DNA of 64,000 bases, from positions 434,001 to 498,000 of the forward strand of contig NZ_FREX01000002.1 of NCBI RefSeq assembly GCF_900143565.1. The letters run 5' to 3'. A program made the position numbers and the translations under genes. The notes below the pieces were generated by a model. That model saw only the letters and a program-made list of their open reading frames with translations. It was not told the origin of the DNA and searched no databases. The stretch is from Pseudovibrio sp. Alg231-02. Lineage in GTDB: Bacteria; Pseudomonadota; Alphaproteobacteria; Rhizobiales; Stappiaceae. This document shows, in pieces, positions 16,873-25,286 of the stretch; position 1 is the first letter of the stretch, and each line of letters opens with the position of its first letter.

Positions 16873-19176
16873 ATGAATCAGGTTGCTACACCGAAGTTTG
16901 GAATTGGTGCTCCCGTTCGCCGAAAAGAAGATGCTGCCTTTATTTCTGGCAAGGGTCGTTACACGGATGACCTGAAGGTGGCTGGTGCAGCACATGCCGT
17001 TGTTTTGCGGTCTCCTCTCGCGTTCGCGAAGTTCACTTTAGAAGGAGTGGATGAAGCACGGGCTATGGATGGTGTGCAGCTTATTTTGACTGCTGCAGAT
17101 ATTGAAGGAACGAACTCTATCCCATGTAAAGCCGTGCTTCGGCAGCTGGATGGGACGAAGCACTGGGTGCCTCATCGTGAAGTTCTTTGCTCTGATACAG
17201 CCCGGTTTGTTGGTGATGCTCTTGCGTTTGTTGTTGCCGATACGGTGGAGCAAGCGCGGGCTGCGATGGAGGCGATTGAGGTTGACTACGAGGATGTTGA
17301 TCCGGCAATCGGAACTGAAGCAGCTTTAGAAGACGGCGCTCCGCTTGTGTGGCCTGAGCATGGGTCTAATGAGGCCTTTCACATTGGTATGGGTAACAAG
17401 GAGGCGATGGAAGAGGCCTTCCAGAAGGCGCATCATGTTACCAAGATCAAGGTGATCAACAACCGTCTGGTGTCCAACGCGATTGAGCCTCGGGCTTGTA
17501 TTGGCGAGTTTGATGGTGAGAGCGGCAGGTATACGCTGACCACTGGAACGCAGGGCGGTCATGGGATGCGTGATCTGATTGCCAAGAACATACTCAACGT
17601 CGACCCTAAAGATATCCGCGTTGTGACACCTGATGTGGGTGGTGGTTTTGGAACCAAGATGTTCACCTATCTTGAATACCCGCTTTGCCTGATTGCCGCA
17701 AAACGTCTTGGCCATCCCGTGAAATGGCTTCAGGAGCGTACTGAGCACTTCATGTCTGATGCGCATGGCCGGGATAATGTATCCACGGCTGAGCTTGCGC
17801 TTGATGAAAACGGCAAGATGATCGGCCTCAAGGTGCATGTGCTTGCAAATATGGGGGCTTACCTGCACGAATTTGGCCCAGGTATTCCTCAGATCGGCAT
17901 CACCATGACCCCCGGTCTTTACGATATCCCCGCAACATGGGTGGAAGCGACAGGCGTTTATACCAATACAGTGCCGGTGGATGCGTTCCGAGGGGCAGGG
18001 CGTCCGGAAGCGCTTTATCTGATGGAACGGCTGGCAGACAAAGCTGCGCATGAGATGGGTATGGATCCGGCTGAGTTCCGCCGTCAGAGCTTTATCCCCG
18101 ACGCTGCTTTGCCTTATACGACAGCGCTTGGCCGCATGTATGATACGGGTTCCTTTGGGGCTCACCTGACCAAGGCGCTGGACGAGATTCATTATTCGAC
18201 GTTTGCGGAGCGTGAAGCGGAGAGCAAGGCAAAAGGTTTGTATCGGGGTGTTGGGCTATCGACCTATGTGGAGGCGTGTGCCTTTGCCGGCGGTGAGGAA
18301 GCCAAGCTTGAGCTTAACACAAACGGCAGCGTTACTTTGCTGATTGGAACGCAGAGCAACGGTCAGGGTCACGCCACTGCATATGGCCAAGTCATTGCAG
18401 AGCATCTTGGTTTGCAGCTTGATCAGGTTGAGATTGTGCAGGGAGATACGGACCGTGTTGCGACTGGTGGTGGTACCGGTGGATCGCGGTCCATTCCGAT
18501 TGGAATGCCATCTGTGAAAGCGGCTTCTGAAACGCTGGTTAAGAAGATCAAAGAGATTGCCAGTGAGAAGCTTGAGGTTGGTGTTAGGGATCTGACGTTG
18601 GAAGACGGGCAGGTGCGCGTGGTTGGTACCGACCAACAAGTCAGCCTTGTTGATGTGGCTGGTTCGCAACCGGAGACCTTGAGTGCAGCGGAAAAAGTCA
18701 TGCAGGATGAATGTACTTATCCCAATGGCACGCATGTGTGTGAGGTGGAGATTGATCCGGAAACGGGCAAGACAGACGTGGTCAGTTATGTGATCGTGGA
18801 TGATTTTGGCGTGACGGTGAATCCGATGCTTTTGGCTGGTCAGGTGCATGGTGGTGCGGGGCAGGCGATCTCGCAGGCGCTTTGTGAGAACACGGTTTAT
18901 GATGAAACCGGGCAGCTGCTGTCAGCATCCTTCATGGACTATCATGTTGCACGTGCTGATGATTTGCCAAATTTCGACTTCTCGACGAGCAACGTTCCTT
19001 CCACGACAAATGCGATGGGCATCAAAGGGGCTGGTGAGGCTGGTTCTATTGGAGCGGCGCCGGCGGTGATGAATGCTGTGCAGTATGCGCTGCGTAAGAA
19101 TGCAGGTGTTGAGCATATAGATATGCCCGCGACGCCGGTTGCTGTCTGGAGCGCTATTCAGGACGCTCAGAATTAA
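16873..19176 (+). CDS. CoxL-like molybdopterin-binding subunit (xanthine dehydrogenase family)
   Basis: A 767-residue large subunit of the molybdenum hydroxylase family (xanthine dehydrogenase/aerobic CO dehydrogenase-like). The N-terminus IGAPVRRKEDAAFISGKGRYTDDL and later GGGFGTKM, GTQSNGQGHATAYGQV, GGGTGGSRSI and GAGEAGSIGA (with the active-site Glu) are cofactor and catalytic segments. The active-site loop reads AFRGAGRPEA, close to the form II AYRGAGR pattern and not the form I CO dehydrogenase AYxCSFR, so CO oxidation is unlikely to be the main role. It starts at ATG 16873 with GAGG 5 bases before. No FAD or 2Fe-2S subunit gene lies nearby, which is unusual. Confidence 0.92.
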   Translation: MNQVATPKFGIGAPVRRKEDAAFISGKGRYTDDLKVAGAAHAVVLRSPLAFAKFTLEGVDEARAMDGVQLILTAADIEGTNSIPCKAVLRQLDGTKHWVPHREVLCSDTARFVGDALAFVVADTVEQARAAMEAIEVDYEDVDPAIGTEAALEDGAPLVWPEHGSNEAFHIGMGNKEAMEEAFQKAHHVTKIKVINNRLVSNAIEPRACIGEFDGESGRYTLTTGTQGGHGMRDLIAKNILNVDPKDIRVVTPDVGGGFGTKMFTYLEYPLCLIAAKRLGHPVKWLQERTEHFMSDAHGRDNVSTAELALDENGKMIGLKVHVLANMGAYLHEFGPGIPQIGITMTPGLYDIPATWVEATGVYTNTVPVDAFRGAGRPEALYLMERLADKAAHEMGMDPAEFRRQSFIPDAALPYTTALGRMYDTGSFGAHLTKALDEIHYSTFAEREAESKAKGLYRGVGLSTYVEACAFAGGEEAKLELNTNGSVTLLIGTQSNGQGHATAYGQVIAEHLGLQLDQVEIVQGDTDRVATGGGTGGSRSIPIGMPSVKAASETLVKKIKEIASEKLEVGVRDLTLEDGQVRVVGTDQQVSLVDVAGSQPETLSAAEKVMQDECTYPNGTHVCEVEIDPETGKTDVVSYVIVDDFGVTVNPMLLAGQVHGGAGQAISQALCENTVYDETGQLLSASFMDYHVARADDLPNFDFSTSNVPSTTNAMGIKGAGEAGSIGAAPAVMNAVQYALRKNAGVEHIDMPATPVAVWSAIQDAQN

Positions 19177-19210
19177 GCTATCAAGATCGTAAAGCTTGAA
19201 AAGAGATCGT

Positions 19211-19239
19211 GCAGGCGGGCTGGTGTCCCGCCTGTTTTC
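19211..19239. terminator. Bidirectional terminator
   Basis: CAGGCGGG (19212-19219) and CCCGCCTG (19227-19234), followed by TTTT, lie between the converging CoxL-like gene and the small Lrp-domain gene. Confidence 0.82.
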
Positions 19240-19246
19240 GTAGGTA

Positions 19247-19483
19247 TCAGAACGCTTTGAAGGTGATGATGGTTCTGGTGTCCTGGATGCCTTCGAAGAC
19301 CTGAACCTTGTTTGCAACGAAGTGTCCGATGTCTTCGTTATCATCGATGTAGAACTTGGCCAGCAGGTCGAAATCCCCGGAGGTGGAGTAGATCTCGGAG
19401 GCGACTTCTGCGTCTGCGATGGCGTTGGCAACCTGATAGGTTTTTCCGAGCTGGCATTTGATCTGTACAAAGAACGGAATCAT
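19247..19483 (-). CDS. Stand-alone Lrp/AsnC ligand-binding (RAM) domain protein
   Basis: From the ATG at 19483, with AAGGAT about 9 bases upstream, the protein is 78 residues. It is a single RAM domain (MIPFFVQIKCQLGKTYQVAN at the start; EIYSTSGDFDLLAKFYID in the middle), the ligand-sensing half of Lrp/AsnC regulators. No DNA-binding helix-turn-helix is encoded; a longer open frame to 19567 adds only residues that do not look like one. Known single-domain relatives form dimers or larger rings that bind amino acids. Here it could modulate a full-length Lrp partner; that is inference. It converges with the CoxL-like gene and is divergent from the thiamine operon. Confidence 0.85.
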   Translation of the reverse strand: MIPFFVQIKCQLGKTYQVANAIADAEVASEIYSTSGDFDLLAKFYIDDNEDIGHFVANKVQVFEGIQDTRTIITFKAF

Positions 19484-19697
19484 AAATCTGCTATCCTTCT
19501 GTCCCGAAAGGCTGATTTGTCTTTCAGGGATGCGCTCAAATTTGAGTTTGCGTTGTTTTGTGAGCATTTTGCGTTGAAGCTGCGTTTTTTTGCAAGCTTT
19601 TGCGTTTTTTAAGCGAAATCTACCCCCAGTTGCCTTTTGTCGCTGCCTCTCGTTTCCGCTTGCAGTTCGCTCTCTTGTTTGCTAGCAAAAAATTCTA

Positions 19698-19800
19698 ACC
19701 AATGGGGGTGCTCGGAAGTGACTGACGGGCTGAGAGGCGCAAAGCCAACTCCTAGAACCTGATCCGGATTGTGCCGGCGGAGGGAATTGGGATGAGTACC
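19698..19800 (+). promoter_or_regulatory. TPP riboswitch (THI element)
   Basis: The region contains the conserved blocks of the thiamine pyrophosphate aptamer in order: GGGGGTGCT, CTGAGAGGCGC, CCAACTCCT, GAACCTGATCCGG, and a closing GGCGGAGGGAATTGGGA. It lies 45-145 bases upstream of thiM, on the same strand. The thiM ribosome site GGGGAG (about 19829-19835) sits in the expression platform, so control by sequestering the ribosome site is plausible. No clear terminator hairpin was seen. Confidence 0.96.
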
Positions 19801-19843
19801 AAGGTAATCGTTCCCGCCGTAATCTATAGGGGAGCGAAAACAA

Positions 19844-20599
19844 ATGTCCTACACAAGTGAAAATCTCTGGGAAGTCTTTGAGAGCGTGCGTGAGCGTGGG
19901 GTTCGGGTTCATTGCCTGACGAACTCTGTTGCGCAGAGCCTTACCGCGAACATCATGTTGGCTTGTAACATCGTGCCGTCTATGACAGCAGCCCATGATG
20001 AAATTCCTGCATTCATCGAGAGTGTTGACGGGTTGCTCCTCAATCTTGGTACGCTGGATGGAAAACGGCGGCATGGTATTCGGCTTGGGCTTGAAGGGGC
20101 TGCCAAAAAATCTATGCCCGTGGTGCTGGACCCGGTTAAAGTAGATCGCTCAGACATTCGCATGGAGTTTGCGAAAGATATTCTGAAAGAGAATGTTTCG
20201 ATCCTTAAAGCAAACATGACTGAGAGCGCTGGGCTGAGTGGAGCTGTCACCGAGAACACACTGATTGTGCGCACTGGTATTGAAGACGCTGTGTTTGGCC
20301 GGGAGACAACCTACACCGTGGGCAATGGACATGCTTATATGGACAAGGTGACTGGCATTGGCTGTGCGCTGGGCGGTGTGCTGGCTGGTTTCGCCGCTAC
20401 CGAGCCAGATAAGGAACTTGCCGTGCTTGCTGCGCTTGCTGTCTATGGTGTATGCGGCGAGATTGCCGCAGAGCAGGCGAACGGACCGGGAAGCTTCACT
20501 CCAGCTTTCATCGATACCCTTTATGGCTTGAAGGCTGACCAGTTCAACGAGCGTCTCAAGCTCGAAACAATGAATAATAAAGGTGGGGTATTGGCCTAA
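19844..20599 (+). CDS. thiM: Hydroxyethylthiazole kinase
   Basis: Phosphorylates 4-methyl-5-(2-hydroxyethyl)thiazole in thiamine salvage. At 251 residues it has normal length. Visible family segments are VHCLTNSVAQSLTANIMLA, PVVLDPVKVDRS and the DKVTGIGCALGG active-site region with the catalytic Cys. It is first in a TPP-riboswitch-controlled operon; its TAA shares a base with the thiD ATG (TAATG). One odd point: DPVK-VDRS replaces the DPVG-AGAT form seen in many ThiM proteins, so the substrate loop is somewhat divergent. Confidence 0.93.
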   Translation: MSYTSENLWEVFESVRERGVRVHCLTNSVAQSLTANIMLACNIVPSMTAAHDEIPAFIESVDGLLLNLGTLDGKRRHGIRLGLEGAAKKSMPVVLDPVKVDRSDIRMEFAKDILKENVSILKANMTESAGLSGAVTENTLIVRTGIEDAVFGRETTYTVGNGHAYMDKVTGIGCALGGVLAGFAATEPDKELAVLAALAVYGVCGEIAAEQANGPGSFTPAFIDTLYGLKADQFNERLKLETMNNKGGVLA

Positions 20600-21402
20600 T
20601 GAGTGCGATTGCAGTCACAATTGCAGGGTCGGATTCCGGTGGTGGTGCCGGAATTCAAGCAGACCTGAAGGCCTTTTCGGCTCGTGGGGTCTATGGGGCT
20701 AGTGTCATCACTGCACTGACGGCCCAAAATACCAAAGGTGTGACAGGTATTCATGATGTGCCGCCAGCATTTGTGGCGGAGCAGATGGATGCTGTTTTTT
20801 CTGACCTGAAGGTGGATGCCGTGAAAATCGGCATGCTTTCACAGCCAGAGATTATCGCTGTTATTGCCACAAAGCTGGCGGAATATAATGTTAAGCGCGT
20901 CATCCTTGATCCGGTGATGGTTGCAACTTCTGGTGATGTTTTGTTGCAAAACTCCGCCGTTTCGGTCCTGAAGCAGAAGCTGTTTCCCATGGCGGCGTTG
21001 ATTACGCCGAATATGCAGGAAGCGGCCTTTTTGCTGGACCAGCCGGTAGCCGAAACCCGTGAAGACATGCACAGACAAGCGTTACTGCTGCTGGACATGG
21101 GTGCTAACGGGGTCCTGCTGAAAGGCGGACACGGATCTGATGATACCTGTGATGATCTCTTCCTCTCCCGCGATGTGGAGAGGTGGTATACGGCGCCAAG
21201 ACATAAAACGCAGAACACACATGGGACTGGCTGTACCCTGTCCTCTGCGATTGCGGCGGAACTGGCCAAGGGGTTGGCGCTGCAAGATGCCATTGGCGAA
21301 GCGAAAGAATATATTAGTCAGGCGATCAAAGCTGCGGATACGCTTGACGTAGGCGAGGGACATGGGCCTGTGCACCATTTCCATGAATTCTGGTCTGAAT
21401 AA
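20599..21402 (+). CDS. thiD: Hydroxymethylpyrimidine/phosphomethylpyrimidine kinase
   Basis: Phosphorylates HMP and HMP-phosphate for thiamine synthesis and salvage; PfkB-like fold, 267 residues. Typical blocks are VTIAGSDSGGGAGIQADLKAF at the N-terminus, DAVKIGMLSQPEII, LDPVMVATSGD, LITPNMQEAAFLL, GVLLKGGHG and the anion-hole GTGCTLSSAIAAELAKG. It overlaps thiM by one base and lies 12 bases before the TRAP binding protein. With thiM it forms a thiamine-salvage unit; no thiE, thiC or thiG is seen in the window. Confidence 0.96.
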   Translation: MSAIAVTIAGSDSGGGAGIQADLKAFSARGVYGASVITALTAQNTKGVTGIHDVPPAFVAEQMDAVFSDLKVDAVKIGMLSQPEIIAVIATKLAEYNVKRVILDPVMVATSGDVLLQNSAVSVLKQKLFPMAALITPNMQEAAFLLDQPVAETREDMHRQALLLLDMGANGVLLKGGHGSDDTCDDLFLSRDVERWYTAPRHKTQNTHGTGCTLSSAIAAELAKGLALQDAIGEAKEYISQAIKAADTLDVGEGHGPVHHFHEFWSE

Positions 21403-21414
21403 AAGGCGGAGATA

Positions 21415-22518
21415 ATGACCAAGAACAAAGAAAACAATCTGACCCGCCGTCAGGCGCTGGGGCTAACTGCTGGGGCGGTTGCCGGTAGCGCTGCACTTGC
21501 TGCACCTGCACTGGCTCAGGATGCTGATCCGGTGATCGAATGGCGCATGGTGACCAGCTGGCCCAAGAACCTGCCGGGCCCAGGCATGTCTGCGCAACGC
21601 ATTTGTGATCGCATCAACATTATGAGTAATGGTCGGATGCGTGTGCGCCTGTTTGCTGCAGGTGAGCTGGTTCCGGCTTTTGAGGTGTTTGACGCTGTTT
21701 CAAGCGGCACTGCACAGATGGGCCATTCAGTTGCTTTGTACTGGGCTGGCAAGATGCCGGGTTCGGTGTTTTTTACGACTGTTCCTTTCGGTCTGCTGCC
21801 TCAGGAGCACACTGCCTGGGTGGACCAGATGGGTGGACAGGAACTTTGGGATGAGCTTTATGCGCCGTTTGGTGTGAAGCCGTTTATGGCTGGTAATGCT
21901 GGCCCAACCATGGCGGGCTGGTATCGTGAGCCTGTTGAGACGCTGGATGACCTGAAAGGGCGCAAACTGCGCATGGTAGGTCTTGGTGGTGAAATCATGC
22001 GCAAGCTTGGTGTTACTCCGGTCAACATTCCAGCCTCCGAGATTTTCACCAGTCTGCAAACGCGTGTGGTGGATGGTGTAGAGTTTCTCGGTCCATGGAC
22101 GGACAGTGCGCTGGGCTTCCATAAACTGGTCAAATACTACTACGGTCCGGGCTTTAATAAGCCAAACGGCACCGGCGAGGCAATTGTGAATGCGGTTGCT
22201 TTGGAAGGTTTGCCAGCTGAGCTTCAGGCGGTGGTTGAAGAGGCCTGCCGTGTAGAAGCTGACTTGGCGCTTTCTGAGGCCAATGCGCAGAATGCAGCGA
22301 GCCTTAAGGTGCTGCAGGAAGAGCATGGGGTAGAGATTCGCGAATTCCCGGAAGAGGTTCTTGCAGCATTGAAGGAAACCAGTGTTGAGGTGCTGGATAT
22401 CTATACCCAGAAAGACAAAACAGCTCGTAAGATTTATGAGAGTTACATAGAAGCGCAGGAGCTTCTGGCGGGGTGGAGCGCTCTTTCACTGGGCAAAAAC
22501 ATCTCTGCAAGAAGTTAA
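21415..22518 (+). CDS. TRAP transporter solute-binding protein, DctP-like, Tat-exported
   Basis: A 367-residue periplasmic binding protein. The N-terminus carries a twin-arginine motif (TRRQALGLTAG) and a hydrophobic stretch ending ALAQ-D, so Tat export is likely. The mature part shows DctP-family features (EWRMVTSWPKNLPGP, then a GRKLRMVGLGGEIMRKLGV segment with the conserved ligand-binding Arg). It follows thiD by 12 bases with its own GGCGGAG site and a terminator after it, so it shares the riboswitch-controlled transcript. No TRAP membrane subunits (DctQ, DctM) are encoded nearby. Involvement in uptake of thiamine or precursors is a guess from position. Confidence 0.92.
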   Translation: MTKNKENNLTRRQALGLTAGAVAGSAALAAPALAQDADPVIEWRMVTSWPKNLPGPGMSAQRICDRINIMSNGRMRVRLFAAGELVPAFEVFDAVSSGTAQMGHSVALYWAGKMPGSVFFTTVPFGLLPQEHTAWVDQMGGQELWDELYAPFGVKPFMAGNAGPTMAGWYREPVETLDDLKGRKLRMVGLGGEIMRKLGVTPVNIPASEIFTSLQTRVVDGVEFLGPWTDSALGFHKLVKYYYGPGFNKPNGTGEAIVNAVALEGLPAELQAVVEEACRVEADLALSEANAQNAASLKVLQEEHGVEIREFPEEVLAALKETSVEVLDIYTQKDKTARKIYESYIEAQELLAGWSALSLGKNISARS

Positions 22519-22540
22519 CTGGCAGATCAAATCGCGTTTG

Positions 22541-22568
22541 AAGGGCCCTCCATTTGGAGGGCCTTTTG
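22541..22568 (+). terminator. Terminator of the thiamine operon
   Basis: GGCCCTCC (22544-22551) and GGAGGGCC (22556-22563), with AAG/TTT extending the stem and TTTT following, 25 bases after the binding-protein stop. Confidence 0.88.
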
Positions 22569-22811
22569 TTATGCGGACGTTTTGTCACAGAAAATGTTTC
22601 AGTGTACCTGCCTGAAATGCGAATAACCAAGTGATTGTAAGTGAGCTGGGCATTGTTGTTTTATGAAGTCGACGCCTCATACCTTTAAATATGCCAGTGC
22701 AATTACTCTTTAATATTTTCAATCATGAGGAAGAGAGCCGAATCAATAAGTAACTCGTAGGTTGATCATGGCACTGCTTGAATGTTTTCTTGAGAACAGA
22801 AAGTACCGTGC

Positions 22812-24080
22812 ATGTCCAGATATTTACCCATTACGATCGCTAGCCTTTCTTCCTTGCTGATTGCGTCTGATGCATTTGCCGGTGCTTTTGCTGTTCGTGA
22901 GCAATCTGCGTGGTATCAGGGGCTCTCCTTTGCGGGAAATGCAACTGTCTCTAAAAGCCTCTCCAGTATGTACTGGAACCCGGCGACCATGACTGGTCAT
23001 GATGGGGTGCAGGTGGAAACTTCGCAGACATTTGTGTTCCCACGTGCAACGATTGATCTGGATACGGCGACGATTGATGCGCTGAGCATTCCTGTAACCG
23101 GCGTGCCATATTCCTCAGGTGACATTGGCGTGGATGCCTGGGTGCCAGCAGGATATGGCACTTGGAAGATTAATGACCGCCTTACTCTTGGCGTCAGTTC
23201 CAATGCACCTTATGGCTTTGAAACCAAACCTCAAATTGAATGGGCGGGGCAGGTCTATGCGCGGTCTTCCCGTGTGCTTTCTGTCAATGTTACGCCGATG
23301 GCGGCTTATGAAGTCACCGAAAAATTCTCTGTTGGGGTTGGGTGGCAGCTTCAATATTTGCAAGTGAGGCTGAAGTCTGCGACGGGTGTTCCGCCAATTG
23401 CTGCGAATTCACCAACTGCGGAACTGCGCGGCGAAGACTACAATCTCGGATTTGGGGCAACCCTTGGAGCTCTTTTTAAGCCGTGGGAAGGCACTCAGCT
23501 TGGTATTGGGTATCGCTCGCCCATTGAGCACAACCTTAAGGGGCGGCTTGTGGTCGGTGGTGGCACGCCAACTCCAATTCGTTCCAACATCATTATGCCA
23601 GAGACTGTGACAGTTTCCTTCCAGCAGGTATTGAATGAGCGCTGGCGCGGGATGGGTACGTTTGAATGGACGCATTGGTCACGGTTTAGCACCTTCCCGG
23701 TGTTCAATCTGCAGGATCAGGTGGTTTCCGAGTTACCGTTCCAATACAACGACGGCTACTTCATCTCGCTTGGTACGGAGTATGATTTCACTCAGAACAT
23801 CACTGGTCGATTTGGGCTGGCTTATGAGTGGTCTCCAATTGACGAAGCGAACCGGACACCGCGACTGCCTGATTCAAACCGGTTCTGGCTGAGTGCCGGG
23901 GTGAGTTACTTCTACGAGGACTGGCTGGAAGTTGATTTTGGCTACTCGCATATTTTTCCAGAAAGCTCAAACATCAACATCAATCCGGACCACCCGTTCT
24001 ATGAGGGCATTACCATTCAAGGGCCGGTCAATGACACCAATGTTGACATCATCAGCTTTGGTGCACGTTTGAAGTTCTAA
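22812..24080 (+). CDS. FadL/OmpP1/TodX family outer-membrane protein
   Basis: A 422-residue outer-membrane beta-barrel of the FadL family, which passes long-chain fatty acids or hydrophobic compounds. A signal peptide of about 23 residues ends in SDAFA. The plug region GAFAVREQSAWYQGLSFAG with the NPATM motif follows, then alternating strands and a C-terminal aromatic-type end (FGARLKF), typical for BAM recognition. The nearest possible partner is the distant acyl-CoA ligase at 13.8 kb. Upstream, about 290 bases hold no recognised feature apart from an AT-rich promoter region. Confidence 0.93.
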   Translation: MSRYLPITIASLSSLLIASDAFAGAFAVREQSAWYQGLSFAGNATVSKSLSSMYWNPATMTGHDGVQVETSQTFVFPRATIDLDTATIDALSIPVTGVPYSSGDIGVDAWVPAGYGTWKINDRLTLGVSSNAPYGFETKPQIEWAGQVYARSSRVLSVNVTPMAAYEVTEKFSVGVGWQLQYLQVRLKSATGVPPIAANSPTAELRGEDYNLGFGATLGALFKPWEGTQLGIGYRSPIEHNLKGRLVVGGGTPTPIRSNIIMPETVTVSFQQVLNERWRGMGTFEWTHWSRFSTFPVFNLQDQVVSELPFQYNDGYFISLGTEYDFTQNITGRFGLAYEWSPIDEANRTPRLPDSNRFWLSAGVSYFYEDWLEVDFGYSHIFPESSNININPDHPFYEGITIQGPVNDTNVDIISFGARLKF

Positions 24081-24175
24081 AGCAGTTCGCATTTAAGCTG
24101 AATTACCTGAACTGCTTTAGCCTTTGTTTTGCGTATCTTTATCCGAAAACCGGTTTCCACTTTTCGGAGATACGC
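24079..24175. repeat. Pair of palindromes, probable dispersed intergenic repeat
   Basis: First palindrome: AAAGCAGTTC at about 24079-24088 with GAACTGCTTT at about 24109-24118. Second: GCGTATC (24131-24137)/GATACGC (24169-24175) enclosing CCGAAAA (24143-24149)/TTTTCGG (24161-24167), with ACCGGTTTCCAC in the loop. The second strongly resembles palindromic units that recur between genes in many alphaproteobacterial genomes. It lies between the converging FadL and SDR genes and may also serve as terminator. Confidence 0.7.
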
Positions 24176-24243
24176 TGTAGGACACTGCAAAAGCTAAATT
24201 GATTTGCCTCCCTGCAGAGCGACTGCGGGGAGGCTTGTCGTTT

Positions 24244-25023
24244 TTAAAAAGCGCTTGGGTAGAGGCCGCCGTCGAGCAAGAGGTTCTGGCCTGTGATGTA
24301 TCCAGCATGGGCTGAGCACATGAAGGCGCAGGCTTTGCCGAATTCTTCCGGATTGCCGAGGCGCCTTGCAGGGATCTCTTCTGAAGACAGGCGTTTGGCT
24401 TCTTCAATGGTGATGCCGGTCTGCTCTGCCTGACGCTCGAAGCCACCTTTCAGGCGGTCGGTGTCGAACTTGCCGGGCAGTACATTGTTGATGGTGACAT
24501 TGTGCTGGGCGTATTGGCGGCAGACGCCTGCCAGGAATGCAGTAAGACCTGCACGGGCACCACTGGACAGGTCCAGCCCTTCAATTGGCATCTTCACAGA
24601 CATGGAGGTTATGTTGACGATGCGGCCAAAACGGCGCTCTGCCATGCCATCAATGACTGCTTTGATCAGTTCGATCGGGGTGATCATGTTCTGGATGACA
24701 CCGTCCTGAATCGCCTGACGATCCAGCTCTTTGAAGTCTTTGCGTGGCGGGCCGCCGTTGTTGTTGACGAGAATGTCCGGGTTTGGGCACGCTTTGAGAA
24801 CGGCTTGCTGGCCTTCTGGTGAGGAGATATCTGCTGCCACGGGAATGACTGAGATGTTGTGTTGTGCTGCCAGTTCGCTCGCGATTTGGTCTAGTCGTTG
24901 CTCGTTGCGTCCGTTGATTACGAGATCACATCCAGCCTCTGCCAGTGCTTTTGCTGTTCCCAAACCCAGCCCGCGGCTGGATGCGCAGACAATGGCTTTG
25001 CGCCCCTCAATACCCAAGTGCAT
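24244..25023 (-). CDS. Atypical short-chain dehydrogenase/reductase
   Basis: A 259-residue Rossmann-fold protein of the beta-ketoacyl reductase-like SDR group. The nucleotide loop is CASSRGLGLG (residues 13-22), then NNNGG and the catalytic-type Ser in NITS (S140). The usual Tyr and Lys of YxxxK are missing: their expected positions hold S153 and R157 (DLSSGARAGL). Such subgroups without the tetrad are known, and their chemistry is unclear. The C-terminus DGGLYPSAF is SDR-like. It stands alone, converging with FadL. Confidence 0.9.
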   Translation of the reverse strand: MHLGIEGRKAIVCASSRGLGLGTAKALAEAGCDLVINGRNEQRLDQIASELAAQHNISVIPVAADISSPEGQQAVLKACPNPDILVNNNGGPPRKDFKELDRQAIQDGVIQNMITPIELIKAVIDGMAERRFGRIVNITSMSVKMPIEGLDLSSGARAGLTAFLAGVCRQYAQHNVTINNVLPGKFDTDRLKGGFERQAEQTGITIEEAKRLSSEEIPARRLGNPEEFGKACAFMCSAHAGYITGQNLLLDGGLYPSAF

Positions 25024-25286
25024 TTCAACATCCTAATGAATCGGTGAATTGTGAAGGGCAGCCTACATTCTCAGAAAGGTTTGAGCCAGTCAGGATCAAG
25101 CTTAGCAAGCAAATAGAATATTCACTTGAATTGCAGGCACTTGATTTTCTCTCCCCTAATAAACGGGGAGTAATGTTACTTGAGGTTCAAGCAAGAAGCT
25201 GACAGGTTTGAGTATATGCATCCTGTCATATTTGTTTCTTGTGAATCAATTTAAAGGAAAGAAGGTTTTCTTATTCCGGAGGCTTT

